Shown piece after piece: positions 33,831 to 43,275 of a DNA stretch of 64,000 nt. This DNA is from Spironucleus salmonicida (taxonomy: Eukaryota; Fornicata; Diplomonadida; Hexamitidae). A program made the position numbers and the translations under genes. The DNA lies in contig CM035320.1 in NCBI GenBank assembly GCA_000497125.2, forward strand, positions 752,001 through 816,000, written 5' to 3'. Below the pieces are notes generated by a model. The model was not told where the DNA came from and made no database searches. It saw only the letters and a program-made list of their open reading frames with translations. The stretch's first letter is position 1. Each line of letters begins with the position of its first letter.

Positions 33831-34193
33831 ATGAATTGTAAATTCTAAAGGTTCAAACTACTCAGTATTGATGATAATCTCACCTGGATGGAGATAGAAG
33901 ACTTTATTTAGTACTGCAAGCTGACTATTTTCTCAACTGATACCGAAATTTCTAAGGCCGCAAATCTTTACAACTCCTTATTTTCAGATATCAGCTGCTA
34001 CTACTACGATGCGGTAGCCCTGTCGCTGTATTTCGTGTAGGATACACACGACAAACTATCCCTGCAGCAGTTCTCATGCTCGCTTGATATTCCTTGTGAG
34101 CGGTTGATTTAGCTTTGGCAAAATCGAATAGAACACATAAAGCTGAACTTCACTACATCTCCAGGTTTCTTAGAGCAGTTCTAAGTCCAATGA
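33831..34193 (+). CDS. Hypothetical protein, possible cyclin-fold fragment (120 aa)
   Basis: The frame starts 13 bases after TTTCCACTCT. The segment CYYYDAVALSLYFVQDTHDK followed by LSLQQFSCSLDIPCERLIQLW resembles a cyclin-box repeat of TFIIB type (Ala-rich helix, then a helix with Leu/Cys spacing). This is a weak resemblance only. Several TAG/TAA Gln codons are used. Confidence 0.5.
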
Positions 34194-34369
34194 TCGTTGG
34201 TAACCTCTCTGCATGCCATTTCTGTATATAACTGTTCGATTGATTTTCTAGTGATTTTTTGCAAAGTTTCGCCTATTATATAATAATATATGATTATGTT
34301 ATACTCCTATTTTTATTATAAATTATTATACATAATATAATATTAAATTTTTCACTCCACAAATCAATC

Positions 34370-34711
34370 ATGATCCCATACATTTACCGCAAAATTTACA
34401 CCGAGGAGGACAAAAAGGCCTCGCTTGAAAAAGCTGCGCTGCACGCTATTTTCTCACCGGAGAAACTAATTTTCTCCTTCCAAACCGATCAAATCAACTT
34501 CAAAATCGCAAATTTAGAGGTTTTTTCAGGTCAAAAGGCACCGTTTTCTGGAGTTTTTGATGTATCTTTCAAGGATTTCGACATCTGTGCGATCGCTTTA
34601 AACGACCAGGTCATCGGCGAAATAAAGTTCGAGGTTGGTGGGAACTTCGCCATTGGATTCAGCGGTAATGGGGTTGATTCTGTTGGCGTAGACTTTGTGG
34701 TTAGGAAGTGA
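34370..34711 (+). CDS. Hypothetical protein (113 aa)
   Basis: The frame is open from an ATG 11 bases after TTTTCACTCCAC. It begins MIPYIYRKIYTEED, has a central beta-rich part and ends DFVVRK. No TAA/TAG Gln occurs. No family is recognised, and the protein is probably soluble. Confidence 0.65.
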   Translation: MIPYIYRKIYTEEDKKASLEKAALHAIFSPEKLIFSFQTDQINFKIANLEVFSGQKAPFSGVFDVSFKDFDICAIALNDQVIGEIKFEVGGNFAIGFSGNGVDSVGVDFVVRK

Positions 34712-35056
34712 AAAATTGAATATTATTTATATATAATTATGGGTAATAATAATTACGTATATTTGGAATGTAGAAGTAAGATTAGTAGAAATTTAATTAT
34801 TATATTATAATAATTGAATAAAATACATGTAGAAAATATCCTTGTGACATATAATTAAATTATATAATAAACTGAATAAATTAGATTATTTGTTTTTATA
34901 TATTATATTAAATAGGTATACTTGATGTAACAGATTAAGAGTTGTATACTAATAACTTTATACGTTTAAAGTATACAATTTCCAATTACTAATATATAAT
35001 ATTATATGATATTTATGAAATAAATCTTTTTACTTTCATTCACTGATTTATTAAGA
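34712..35056. other. AT-rich intergenic region
   Basis: AT-rich spacer of 345 bases before the thioredoxin-like gene. I see no CCACTC element here and no frame. Confidence 0.5.
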
Positions 35057-35449
35057 ATGGACGCTATCATTGCCAAACTCGATTTCGTCACTGTAGTATC
35101 TGAAAAAGAATCCAAGCCTGTTATGCTTGAATGTTTTGCCACCTGGTGCCCACCCTGCAGAGCTCAGATCCCACATTTGGCTGAGCTTACTAAGAAGTTC
35201 CCTAATGTTTATATTGTCTCAGTTTCTCAGGAAGACAAAGCTAAGGTTGAATCCATGGCATCTAAGATGAAGCCTATGAAGGAATATAACCTGGCTGTTG
35301 ATCCCTCTGGCTAAGTTCAGACCTTTATGGAAAGCAATGGTGTTTAGGGTATTCCTCATGCCTTTGTTTTTGACAAAGCCGGCACTTTGATTTATAGCGG
35401 TCACCCCGGAGGCCCTGAGTGCGAAGAAGCTTTAGCTAAAATCAACTGA
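35057..35449 (+). CDS. Thioredoxin-like protein (WCPPC)
   Basis: The 130-residue protein has the thioredoxin fold with active site ATWCPPCRAQIP at about residue 34, a middle strand YIVSVSQEDK, and the cis-Pro region GIPHAFVFDKAG near residue 100. The WCPPC form resembles ResA/TlpA-type oxidoreductases. There is no signal peptide, so a cytosolic disulfide reductase role is inferred. Two TAA/TAG Gln codons are used. Confidence 0.88.
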
Positions 35450-35951
35450 TTGGATTTTATCATTTTTATTTTTAACTTAAGAATCTTTGTTTCATTTATA
35501 ATGGCAGAAATTTCAAAGTCTCATCTTCACAAAATAAACTATATAATTTTAATCGTATAAATAAAAATTTAGAAATTATAATCACTATTACACCGACTAA
35601 AGGATAAATTTAGCAATACTAAAATTTACAGTATAAATAAGCAAATAAGATATAATTTCAACCTATTATAATCTATTTACTAGAAAACCTTGCTTCTGAT
35701 AATCTGAATTTTTGAGTTCACACCATTACACTAATACTTTATATGCACTAATACTACCTAAGCATAATCTATGTTGAATTTATTATATTTCCTCCATTGA
35801 ATCAACCGACTGAATATACATAGCGCATATTTACCTAATTGGTTGCACCTGTTCCGACAACCTCTATCGCTCATTTGACAAAACATTATAATTAAAAATA
35901 TAATTATTTTCTATTAATAATATTGAACTCATTTATTTTCTTATTCCAAAT
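35450..35951. other. AT-rich intergenic region
   Basis: About 500 bases between convergent genes. No frame, hairpin or repeat was seen. Confidence 0.5.
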
Positions 35952-37541
35952 TCAGCCCTGTAGCCGCGCCTCATCCACCATAGCGCCACGCCGTCCTGGA
36001 CCAGATTTTAGCGCCAACACATATCCACCATATCCTAAAAATAAACTTATAGCCATAAAACAAATCCCCTCGATCTATACAATGTTTGTACGCTCGACAC
36101 TAAAATTAACTATCGGAATCTGCGTCCCTGCGAAGTTCAGCATACCCCACGAATCGCTATTGAACGTTACTTTGAAAGCATCCACTGGGTAGCAGAAAGA
36201 TGACGGGAAGACGACCTCCATTGACGTGTAGAAGAAGGACCCAGTATACAGAGAAACATTGTACTGCTCTGTCGCGTCATTGGAGACATATAGTATGATC
36301 GGAAGCTGCTATCCGGGACCTGGATCACAACCGGTGAGGTAGTTGATTGTTATGCAGAACTGATTGTCACGCCGCAGCAGGTTCGCCGAGTTAACACAAG
36401 TCGGTACGTATACAGCGCGGTCAAAATATATCTCCATAAGGGAGAAGTTATAGTGCATAAAAGCGACTTACATATTGTAGATGAAGCTCTGGCCGTACAA
36501 CTGCAACAATATGAGGTCCTTCTTGCATTCTGTAACATTCGAAGCATTTGTGCAATCAATCCAGAATTCTGGCTAATAAAAATCAAACAGTAGCATCTAT
36601 TGCTCAAAAACCCAGGTCCTGCCTTCTGTAAAATTTTTGGATTCTTAAACACATAATGTTACAAAGGCTTGCTCTGTAGTGTTGAAGGCTGACGCATTTA
36701 GGAGAGTTGTAGTAAAGTGGATTTTGTCCCCTTAAAAATTAACAATGAGCTCTTTGTAAAAATTTTTATATGATATCGCCCGGATGCCTTGAATTTCCTG
36801 CTAAATAATAGTTTCATACGGTTTCAGGTTTGGGTTGGTATTATCAGGATCAACTTCGTTGTAGGTCACTAGTCTGATAAAACCTGTAAAGAAAGCCTCG
36901 AAATAAACGCTATAAACATCAGCAATGCATTTTTCATAGGAATATGATTAGTCAATGCACTCAACAGCTAATCCTTAATATTATACAAGAGACTGATTGT
37001 AATTTTTGATCCTATGAGTCCAGACGAGATCTGGATAAATATGCATCTAAATATCTACGTCTACTTATTCGAATCTGCATAAATACGCTTTTGGAAATGT
37101 AATAGTGTAAACTCCTTAAACTAGATCCGGAACAATGTAGACTTCTGAAAAACACTACTCATGATTATAAAATTCCATGCTTAGAGTGGAAACAGTTGAA
37201 GAAAACTCAGAGCTGATCTAATTAAACACGAATGAGTATTTAAGGTTTGTTAATGTTTTCATTTCTGCAATACATAAATCTGTCGATTCTATACATTGTA
37301 GTTGAATTATTTTGTTATCATGAAAATCAAAAAAGATACTACCTGATTCTAATGTATTAGTACCAAGACTTATTACTATTTATGTAGATAGTTGTTGATA
37401 CTCTTCGCAGATTCTTTCACTCTCCTTATCTAAGTCAAAGTTTCTCAAAAATAGTGATATATAAGCATATCCAGAGACTTCAGAGAAGTTTAATGTAGAA
37501 TTATAGGCAAAGCAACTAAGGGATAAAACTCCTATTAGCAT
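35952..37541 (-). CDS. Type I membrane protein, mosaic paralogue 1
   Basis: The 529-residue protein has a short hydrophobic N-terminus (MLIGVLSLSCFAYNST) fitting a signal peptide, a large extracytoplasmic part with paired Cys and N-glycosylation-type sites, and a span near the end (GICFMAISLFLGYGGYVLAL) with a short tail. The middle (36526-37296) is base-identical to the gene at 50872, while both ends differ. The C-terminal third uses GC-rich codons, unlike the AT-rich middle. No known family; probably a surface protein. Confidence 0.75.
36526..37296. repeat. 771-bp identical tract inside membrane-protein paralogue 1
   Basis: Mirrors 51117-51887 about a constant sum of 88413, different from that of repeat S (88366), so it is a separate tract or lies beyond an indel. 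Both ends are inside coding sequence and sharp, which fits gene conversion or recent recombination. Confidence 0.85.
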
Positions 37542-37875
37542 TTTTTTCTGTATTGGTCAAGTCAATAATATATTACAAGTTCTAAATATATTTTTATTTG
37601 TTAATAATTGTATTGGTTTTGCTTAATGGCGATTAATTGGTAAAAACTCAAGTACTAGAATAATCGGTTCATCATTTTTATATTATTATTACAAAATATA
37701 CGTTCAAATTTTAAAATACTAATTATAGTACTTTAATAAAATATTAATATTTACACTTAGGATAATAAGCAAATAATTATTATAAATATAGGATAATATT
37801 ATTACTTTATCAACTATTTATTCTGTAATATCAAATGTTTCTGCTTATTATGCGATTATTATTATAATTTCCATT
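37542..37875. other. AT-rich intergenic region
   Basis: AT-rich spacer upstream of the membrane-protein gene, ending at the edge of repeat S. It is not shared with the corresponding flank of the other arm. Confidence 0.5.
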
Positions 37876-38401
37876 TTTTATAATCCCGACTATCACTGAG
37901 AGCAGGCATACCGCCAGGTGGCTCGCAATCCCCCATCCACCTGCATGGACTCCAGTATTAGTTTATAATATAATTTGAAAAATTAATACTGGAACGTAAA
38001 ATGTCACCTCCCTGAACTTCTGGCCCTGCCCACGACTGGTACATTGTGCTACCCACGATAAAATACCGATATCTTGAAAGAGAGTATGCCGCTCACCCTC
38101 GAGCATTGCACCAACCGCCGTATTGGTTTCCCGTCTCCTGGCTTTCGAACGCCCATTCTGCACACCGGCAGCCATGCTTTGTCTTATTCGCATAATTGTC
38201 AAGTTAATACCGGCGCGATTCTAGGGGTTCAATTGGACTGACCGCACAGCTCCCACCTTCTGCGGCTGGAGATGCTGGCCGAGCAACTACGATGGCGGTC
38301 GCCATCAGCCCCTCCGAGGTTGGGTTAACCAGCATCCTCTGCTGCGACCTTCTGTGCGGCACAGCTTCCCGCCGTGTGAACCGAAAAAAATATGAGCTAG
38401 C
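37876..38401 (-). ncRNA. GC-rich nested-dyad island, candidate structured RNA (copy 1)
   Basis: The GC-rich block has nested inverted repeats: CCGCACAG/CTGTGCGG (38242-38249 with 38352-38359), GATGCTGG/CCAGCATC (38271-38278 with 38329-38336) and GATGGCG/CGCCATC (38291-38306). A second set, including CAGGTGG/CCACCTG, lies near the 37.9-kb edge. On the minus strand GCGTTCGAAAGCC resembles a Pol III B box. No frame with a convincing start is seen. The strand is tentative. Confidence 0.4.
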
Positions 38402-38860
38402 TCACTTAACCACATCTAGCTTCGTCAGCCTATACCTAATCTGGGTGTCGGTCCTTCCACCGACCTCGTTGGCGATCAGCTTCCACTTCTGACCGTACTT
38501 TTCGTACGCCTGGATCAACTTCTTGTCCTCGTCCTTGGTCCACCTCCCCTTCTTGAGCCCTTACTTGAGCACACGGAAATACCGCTGGTAGTACTGGCTC
38601 GTGCGGATGCTGAGTGCGAACGTTTGGTTGAGGACCGCCGTGATCTCAACCCAGCTCTGCTTCTCGTGGACCTGCGCGAGCTCCAGGAGCATGGAGTCGA
38701 TCTTGGAGTTGAACACGTACTGCCTGACGGACTTCGCCGAGTGCTACTTGTGCATCGACAGGATAGAGATGTCCGAGAGCCGGGACAGGTGGTCGTCGTT
38801 GAACTGCTCGTTGGGGTCCACCGAAATGAACGAGGTCACGATGTTGAACGAGTACTCCAT
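38402..38860 (-). CDS. Two-repeat Myb DNA-binding protein, copy 1 of S
   Basis: The 152-residue protein has a diverged first repeat (KQSWVEITAVLNQT, YYQRYFRVL) and a strong second repeat (GRWTKDEDKKLIQAYEKYG, QKWKLIANEV, GRTDTQIRYRLTKL). Nuclear DNA binding is inferred. It is GC-rich with only two TAG/TAA Gln codons. The gene is divergent from the eIF2B-family gene across 326 bases. It is identical to 49506-49964. Confidence 0.88.
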
Positions 38861-39186
38861 TTTCTACGAATTGGAAACTCGGACCCTAATAGAACCAGTA
38901 TTCTGGCTATATTCCACGTTTCACTTTGTAGATATCATTATTATGCATATTACAATACAGTGTATACTTTGACTGGTATTTTTTAAACCGGATTATTTCG
39001 TATACCTGGTGGTTTATATTCGCTCTCAATTGTATATTTCCAGTCCCGCCCCTTGGGTATTGTTTCGGGTATCACGTCGTTTAATTGTATACCTTCGCTC
39101 GGCCACGATACACTCGTGCAGCGGCGTCTGACGTGTGGACCTGGCCGCAAGGTTTCCGGGCCCATTTGCTTTCCGCTCCGCTCCGA
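38861..39186. promoter_or_regulatory. Divergent intergenic promoter region, Myb / eIF2B-family gene
   Basis: The 326-base spacer lies between two outward-facing ATGs. The eIF2B side ends GCTCCGCTCCGA before ATG, a variant of the CACTCC element. Short palindromic words such as GTATACC are present. It is duplicated at 49180-49505. Confidence 0.4.
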
Positions 39187-40107
39187 ATGGCAACCTGCGC
39201 CCTCTGCGACCAGTTCGACTCCTTCTCGGAGTTCCCGGTCCTGAACCAACTGTACCAGGGCCTGGTGGACCAGCTAGAGCAGAAGAGCTTTGTGCCCTAC
39301 GACTTCGCGGGGGTGTACCTGCAGTTCTTCGCGCAGGCGCTCGGCCAGTACCAGTGCGCGCAGCCCCTGTGCCTCTACAGCTTCCTGCTCGAGGCGGCGT
39401 GCATGCTCCAGCAGATCCTCCCGACCAACCGGCTGATCTCCAACATCACCCGCCGCGTCAACGCCTCGCTGTACGACGCCGTGCAGAACCCGGACAGCTT
39501 CAAGTGCGACTTCCTGCTCCAGACGAGTTTGAGCCAGCAGAAGCCCCGGCAGCTATCCAGGCCCATCGTGGACCAGGCGGTGTCCCACGCGCGGTACCAG
39601 CTGCAGGCCTCCGCGATAGACGCCCAGCAAGCGGGGCAGGCGCTGGTACAGCTGCTCACCGGTGTGAGGTGCACCATGGTGGTGGGCAATAGCCCCGCGG
39701 TGCTGCAGGCCGCCAGTCAGTGCGACCTCGTGTTCGTCCTCCGCTGCAACGAGGACATTACGGCGTCGGCGGTCACATACCTGGGCCAGCTGGGGGCGAA
39801 GGCAGTGCCCGTCGAGCTCGATATGATACCCCACCTGGCCGGGCGTTGCTTTGGGCTGATCTCGGCCCCGCGCTTCGTGTTCCGGAACGGCAGCTGCGTG
39901 ACCGACGCCGGTACCGGGGCGGCCTGCGAACTCTTTCGGACCATGGCGAGGAAGGTCATCTTCGTGATCGAGGCGGGTCAGGTCAGTGAGGAGGAGGGCA
40001 GCCGCGACACGTTCGGCCCGGACTGGGTGGACGCGGCCAACATCGACTACTACGTGTGCGCGAAGGGACTGGTGGCGCCCAGACAGGTATTCTCGGCGTG
40101 CGAGTGA
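39187..40107 (+). CDS. eIF2B alpha/beta/delta-family protein, copy 1
   Basis: The 306-residue protein is of family length. The N-terminal half is helical. The C-terminal Rossmann-like half has CTMVVGNSPAVLQAA, ITASAVTYLGQLGAKAVPVE, an RFVFRNGSCVTDAGTGAACEL block (compare the NGxVxxxxGT motif) and VIFVIEAGQV near the end. eIF2B exchanges GDP for GTP on eIF2, and this is a regulatory-type subunit. The start chosen is the ATG after CTCCGCTCCGA. Strong GC-ending codon bias. Confidence 0.72.
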   Translation: MATCALCDQFDSFSEFPVLNQLYQGLVDQLEQKSFVPYDFAGVYLQFFAQALGQYQCAQPLCLYSFLLEAACMLQQILPTNRLISNITRRVNASLYDAVQNPDSFKCDFLLQTSLSQQKPRQLSRPIVDQAVSHARYQLQASAIDAQQAGQALVQLLTGVRCTMVVGNSPAVLQAASQCDLVFVLRCNEDITASAVTYLGQLGAKAVPVELDMIPHLAGRCFGLISAPRFVFRNGSCVTDAGTGAACELFRTMARKVIFVIEAGQVSEEEGSRDTFGPDWVDAANIDYYVCAKGLVAPRQVFSACE

Positions 40108-40452
40108 GGACGTTTGCCAAGATTCTAGCGTGCTCGACCGGATGCTCTGCCCAAGCTTCCCAAGAGCAGATCGAGCCCGAAGTTGCTTCTAGAGGGAAAC
40201 CGCGCAATAGGAGAGCTTGTCTCCCCTGGGCAAGGCCTTGACCGGCAGTCTAAGCAGTATATTCCGCACGCCAGCTTCCAAACCCTGGGCGCACGCGATC
40301 ACCGCAGCCATGGCTAATACCATAGACCAATTGAGAAATCCACCTAAATTAATAGAAAAACCACAATTTCCATTTAAAACAACCCAAGCAATATCTATCC
40401 ATACTCCCTGCCGATCGCCATTTCTCAAAACTCTCACTAACGTGATATTCAT
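40108..40452 (-). CDS. Possible small ORF spanning the S boundary (uncertain)
   Basis: An ATG at 40452 opens a frame with a protein-like start (MNITLVRVLRNGDRQGVWID, then SINLGGFLNWS) that passes the S edge at 40313 into GC-rich DNA (MAAVIACAQGLEAG). It vaguely resembles an Alba-type fold. No TGA occurs before it runs antisense into the eIF2B gene, so its end is unknown. The GC part also has hairpins (GGAGA/TCTCC, TGCTCT/AGAGCA) and could instead be an RNA. Confidence 0.28.
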
Positions 40453-40618
40453 AAAATTTGTAAAATAAAAACTAAATAATTTTTTAATAAAAAGTTATTA
40501 TTATATATTATTAATATATAATTTATTTTTATTCATTATTATACATATTCCATATAATAAACCAATTTGGCTAAAACGCGTATTTTTACATTTTCACCAC
40601 AGCAAACCCAAACTCAAG

Positions 40619-40903
40619 TCACTTTTTTGCTTGCCTGCCCAAATTCTCCCAGTTTATATCGATCCTCTAGATGTTCCTTTCATGTTTCGCGAGCTGGAAC
40701 CTCAGCGACTTCTCTGTGGACCTCAAATTATGCAGAATCCTTCCAGTTTCGATCAAAACCGCTGCCAATGCCATGAGCTGCTCAGTCTCCACCGATCCTG
40801 CTAGTTTGTTGTAGAAGTTGGATTCAATTGAGTCGTTCACTACTATCGCTCCTAGCTCACCCATCTGCCTCAAATACTTCGCCTGTGTGTCAGAGGAAGA
40901 CAT
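40619..40903 (-). CDS. Small hypothetical protein (94 aa)
   Basis: Frame from ATG to TGA with one TAG Gln. The helical sequence (ELGAIVVNDSIESNF, QLMALAAVLIETGRILHNL, RFQLAKHERNI) is consistent with a small coiled-coil or bundle protein. The family is not recognised. Confidence 0.6.
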
Positions 40904-41019
40904 TTTTGGTTTTATTGTAAGAAGTTAGATACTATATAATATTCATTAAAATTTGAAATGGAATAAACTGAATACAAACAATAATTTGATATTATAATAT
41001 AATATATATTTCATATCAA

Positions 41020-41532
41020 ATGAAGCTCAATCCTACAATTTATCGAGGCACCTACCACGAGACATACGGCCCGAAGTCGCTAGTGCTCCGCGCCGTGGGG
41101 CCAGTTCCGGTGGTGGCACCCGAGTCCGTGTCCCTGGTATCGCGGGATACGACGCGCATGAAAAACCGGCTCAGGCCGCAGAATCACCAGTCAGCGCGGA
41201 CCCCGAAGATGACCGTTCAGAGTTTCGATACCGGGAATGACACTGTCGAGAGCCAGAGCGACATCCAAAAGTTTTCCCAGAACATCCATGACCAAATCGT
41301 CTTCCAGAGGGAGCTGGACGGCATGGCGTCGGTGCCGACGAAGAAGTCGCAGAAGCCGCTGCGCCACACGGAGTCGGCGAAATGCGAGATGAAGAACTGG
41401 GACCAGATCCGGCAGGACTCGCTGAAGGGAAGGCGGAGCACGAGGCAGGGTAGGGACGACCCGCAGTTCCAGTTCAACGACGACAAAGAGGACTTCATTC
41501 CGGACGAGAACATAGATTGGATCTTCAAGTGA
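41020..41532 (+). CDS. Hypothetical protein (170 aa), paralogue of 29963
   Basis: The N-terminal 18 residues are unique (MKLNPTIYRGTYHETYG); the rest is identical to the minus-strand gene at 29963-30463. The body has Arg/Ser/Gln-rich stretches and an acidic end FIPDENIDWIFK. The promoter side is AT-rich with TATAATATAATATATATTTC. TGA lies 20 bases from the stop of convergent RPL9 copy C. Confidence 0.7.
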   Translation: MKLNPTIYRGTYHETYGPKSLVLRAVGPVPVVAPESVSLVSRDTTRMKNRLRPQNHQSARTPKMTVQSFDTGNDTVESQSDIQKFSQNIHDQIVFQRELDGMASVPTKKSQKPLRHTESAKCEMKNWDQIRQDSLKGRRSTRQGRDDPQFQFNDDKEDFIPDENIDWIFK

Positions 41533-41552
41533 GCGGAGCGGTTAAATAAAAC

Positions 41553-42104
41553 TCACTGGGTGCCCCTGTGGGAGACGTAGATACCGTCGAGGAACTTCCT
41601 GAGATCCTTGTGGCGGATCTTTACGGACTCGTGGATCTGGGCACAGAACATGGAGACGAGCTCCACGTCGTTACCGGTGATGATGAGCTCGTCCTTGATA
41701 TCCTTGGAGATTTCGATCTTGACACCAGGCTGGGCGGTGATCTTGCGGACCTCGGACTCACGAAGGAAGTTACGGATCTCGATGGTGGACGCGTTGTCGA
41801 CGATGTTGACGGAGATGGGGAAGTGGGCATAGGCAAGTCTCATCTTGTAGAGGTAGCCCTTGGTGACGCCGGTGATCAGGTTCTGGATGTGGGCAGTGAT
41901 GGTCCTGGGGAGGGACTTCTGCTGGCCCTTCGGGAACCAGACGGTGACGATGACTTCGGCGCCTACCATCTCAAGTTCGCAGGGGGTGTGGACGAAATCG
42001 CGGAAGAGGGTGCCGCGGGGACCGGTGATGGTCACCTTCTTGCCTACAAGCTCGCACTTGATGCCCTCGGGGATAGTGATAGTACAGACGTTCTTTAGTA
42101 CCAT
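41553..42104 (-). CDS. RPL9: 60S ribosomal protein L9 (uL6), copy C
   Basis: The protein is identical to that of copies A and B, with the same initiator element before ATG. Three identical copies within 15 kb imply recent duplication or ongoing conversion. Confidence 0.94.
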   Translation of the reverse strand: MVLKNVCTITIPEGIKCELVGKKVTITGPRGTLFRDFVHTPCELEMVGAEVIVTVWFPKGQQKSLPRTITAHIQNLITGVTKGYLYKMRLAYAHFPISVNIVDNASTIEIRNFLRESEVRKITAQPGVKIEISKDIKDELIITGNDVELVSMFCAQIHESVKIRHKDLRKFLDGIYVSHRGTQ

Positions 42105-42197
42105 GACGAAGGAGTGGAAAATAAAAAGCAAAATAGGTGCGGTACTAAACAGCCAAGTTCGGAATTGAATTACCGGCCCCGCGCCTCCTGCCTGGGC

Positions 42198-42593
42198 TCA
42201 GGGCGGACGCTTTAGCAGGAGCGCTGCGAACTCCAAGCCGACGAGGTCCCCACCCCAGAGCAGCTCAGTGCGGCCGAAGAGGCAAAACGCCGGCACCAGT
42301 CGCTGCCCAGTGTGCCCGAGCAGGACGTCAAAGGCGGTGTTGCTCGGGTCCACGGCCACGCAGGAACCACCAAAGAGGTCGAGGCGGGGGAAGGCGGTTT
42401 CCACAGCCGAACGGGGCTCCCGGAACAGGTATAGCACGCCAACGCCGGGGTGCTGGGCGCGGAAGGCCGCCAGGCGCTGCGGAAGGAGGCGGGTGTCGGC
42501 CACGAAGGTGCAGCTGAGCACGACCAGCAGCGGCGCGAAGGCCTCCGGGGGCGGACCGAGGTATTCTAGGGATGTCCCCTCGAGAACTGCCAT
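42198..42593 (-). CDS. Hypothetical protein, possibly thioredoxin-fold (131 aa), copy 2
   Basis: Identical to the gene at 28902-29297, with the same CCACTCCGA element before ATG. It is divergent from DJ-1 copy 2 across the 114-base shared promoter and lies upstream of RPL9 on the same strand. Confidence 0.7.
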   Translation of the reverse strand: MAVLEGTSLEYLGPPPEAFAPLLVVLSCTFVADTRLLPQRLAAFRAQHPGVGVLYLFREPRSAVETAFPRLDLFGGSCVAVDPSNTAFDVLLGHTGQRLVPAFCLFGRTELLWGGDLVGLEFAALLLKRPP

Positions 42594-42707
42594 TCGGAGT
42601 GGTGCGTAGAATATAGTCGCATCGTATACCCAGAGGTGTACGACGATTTGATTTCCGAGGCCCCGCTCTAGCCCCCACTACTACGATATAAATCTGCCAC
42701 TCCACAA

Positions 42708-43223
42708 ATGCCATCAGCCTTATTGTACATGTTTGAGGGATGCGAGGAGATAGAGACCTACGGTACAGCCGACATCCTCAGACGCGCGGGCGTGAAGGTC
42801 ACCCTCTTCGCGACCACCAAGACTGTAACCGGTAACCAGGGCATGATCATGACCGCCGACAGCACCACCGTTGTGGACGCCGACGCCATCATCATTCCAG
42901 GCGGAATGGGCTTCGCCAACCTCGAGGCCGATATGAAGGCCAAGGCCCTCGTGGAATCCTACGTCCAGAAGGGCAAGCTCGTCTGCGCGATGTGCGCGGC
43001 ACCCTAGGTCCTCACCAAGTGGGGCGTGTGGAAGGGCCTCAAGGTATGCGGCTACCCCGGTTGTGAGGCCCCCGGTAACACCTTCGTGGACGACAGAGTC
43101 GTGGTGGGCGACAAGCACGTGTGCGCCAAGGGCCCCGGCGTCGCGCTCGAGTTCGGTGTTGCGATCGCGACCAAGCTCGGAGCCGACGGCGAGGCTGTGC
43201 GCAAGGGGACGCTCATGCAGTGA
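42708..43223 (+). CDS. DJ-1/PfpI family protein, copy 2
   Basis: Same 171-residue protein as at 28272 except Ala instead of Val at residue 77 (GCC versus GTC). The nucleophile motif AMCAAP and the Glu in EGCEEIE are retained. The next gene starts 53 bases after the stop on the same strand. Confidence 0.9.
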
Positions 43224-43275
43224 TGTTTTACGATTGCGCATTTTTGCGACTGTCACTTTCCTCCGCATTTTCAGA

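Larger units (their letters stand above)
37876..40313 (+). repeat. Inverted repeat S, copy 1 (2438 bp)
   Basis: Mirrors 48053-50490 about a constant sum of 88366, with no difference noticed. It carries two GC-rich dyad-rich islands, a Myb gene and an eIF2B-family gene. Identity ends abruptly on both sides in AT-rich DNA. Confidence 0.93.
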
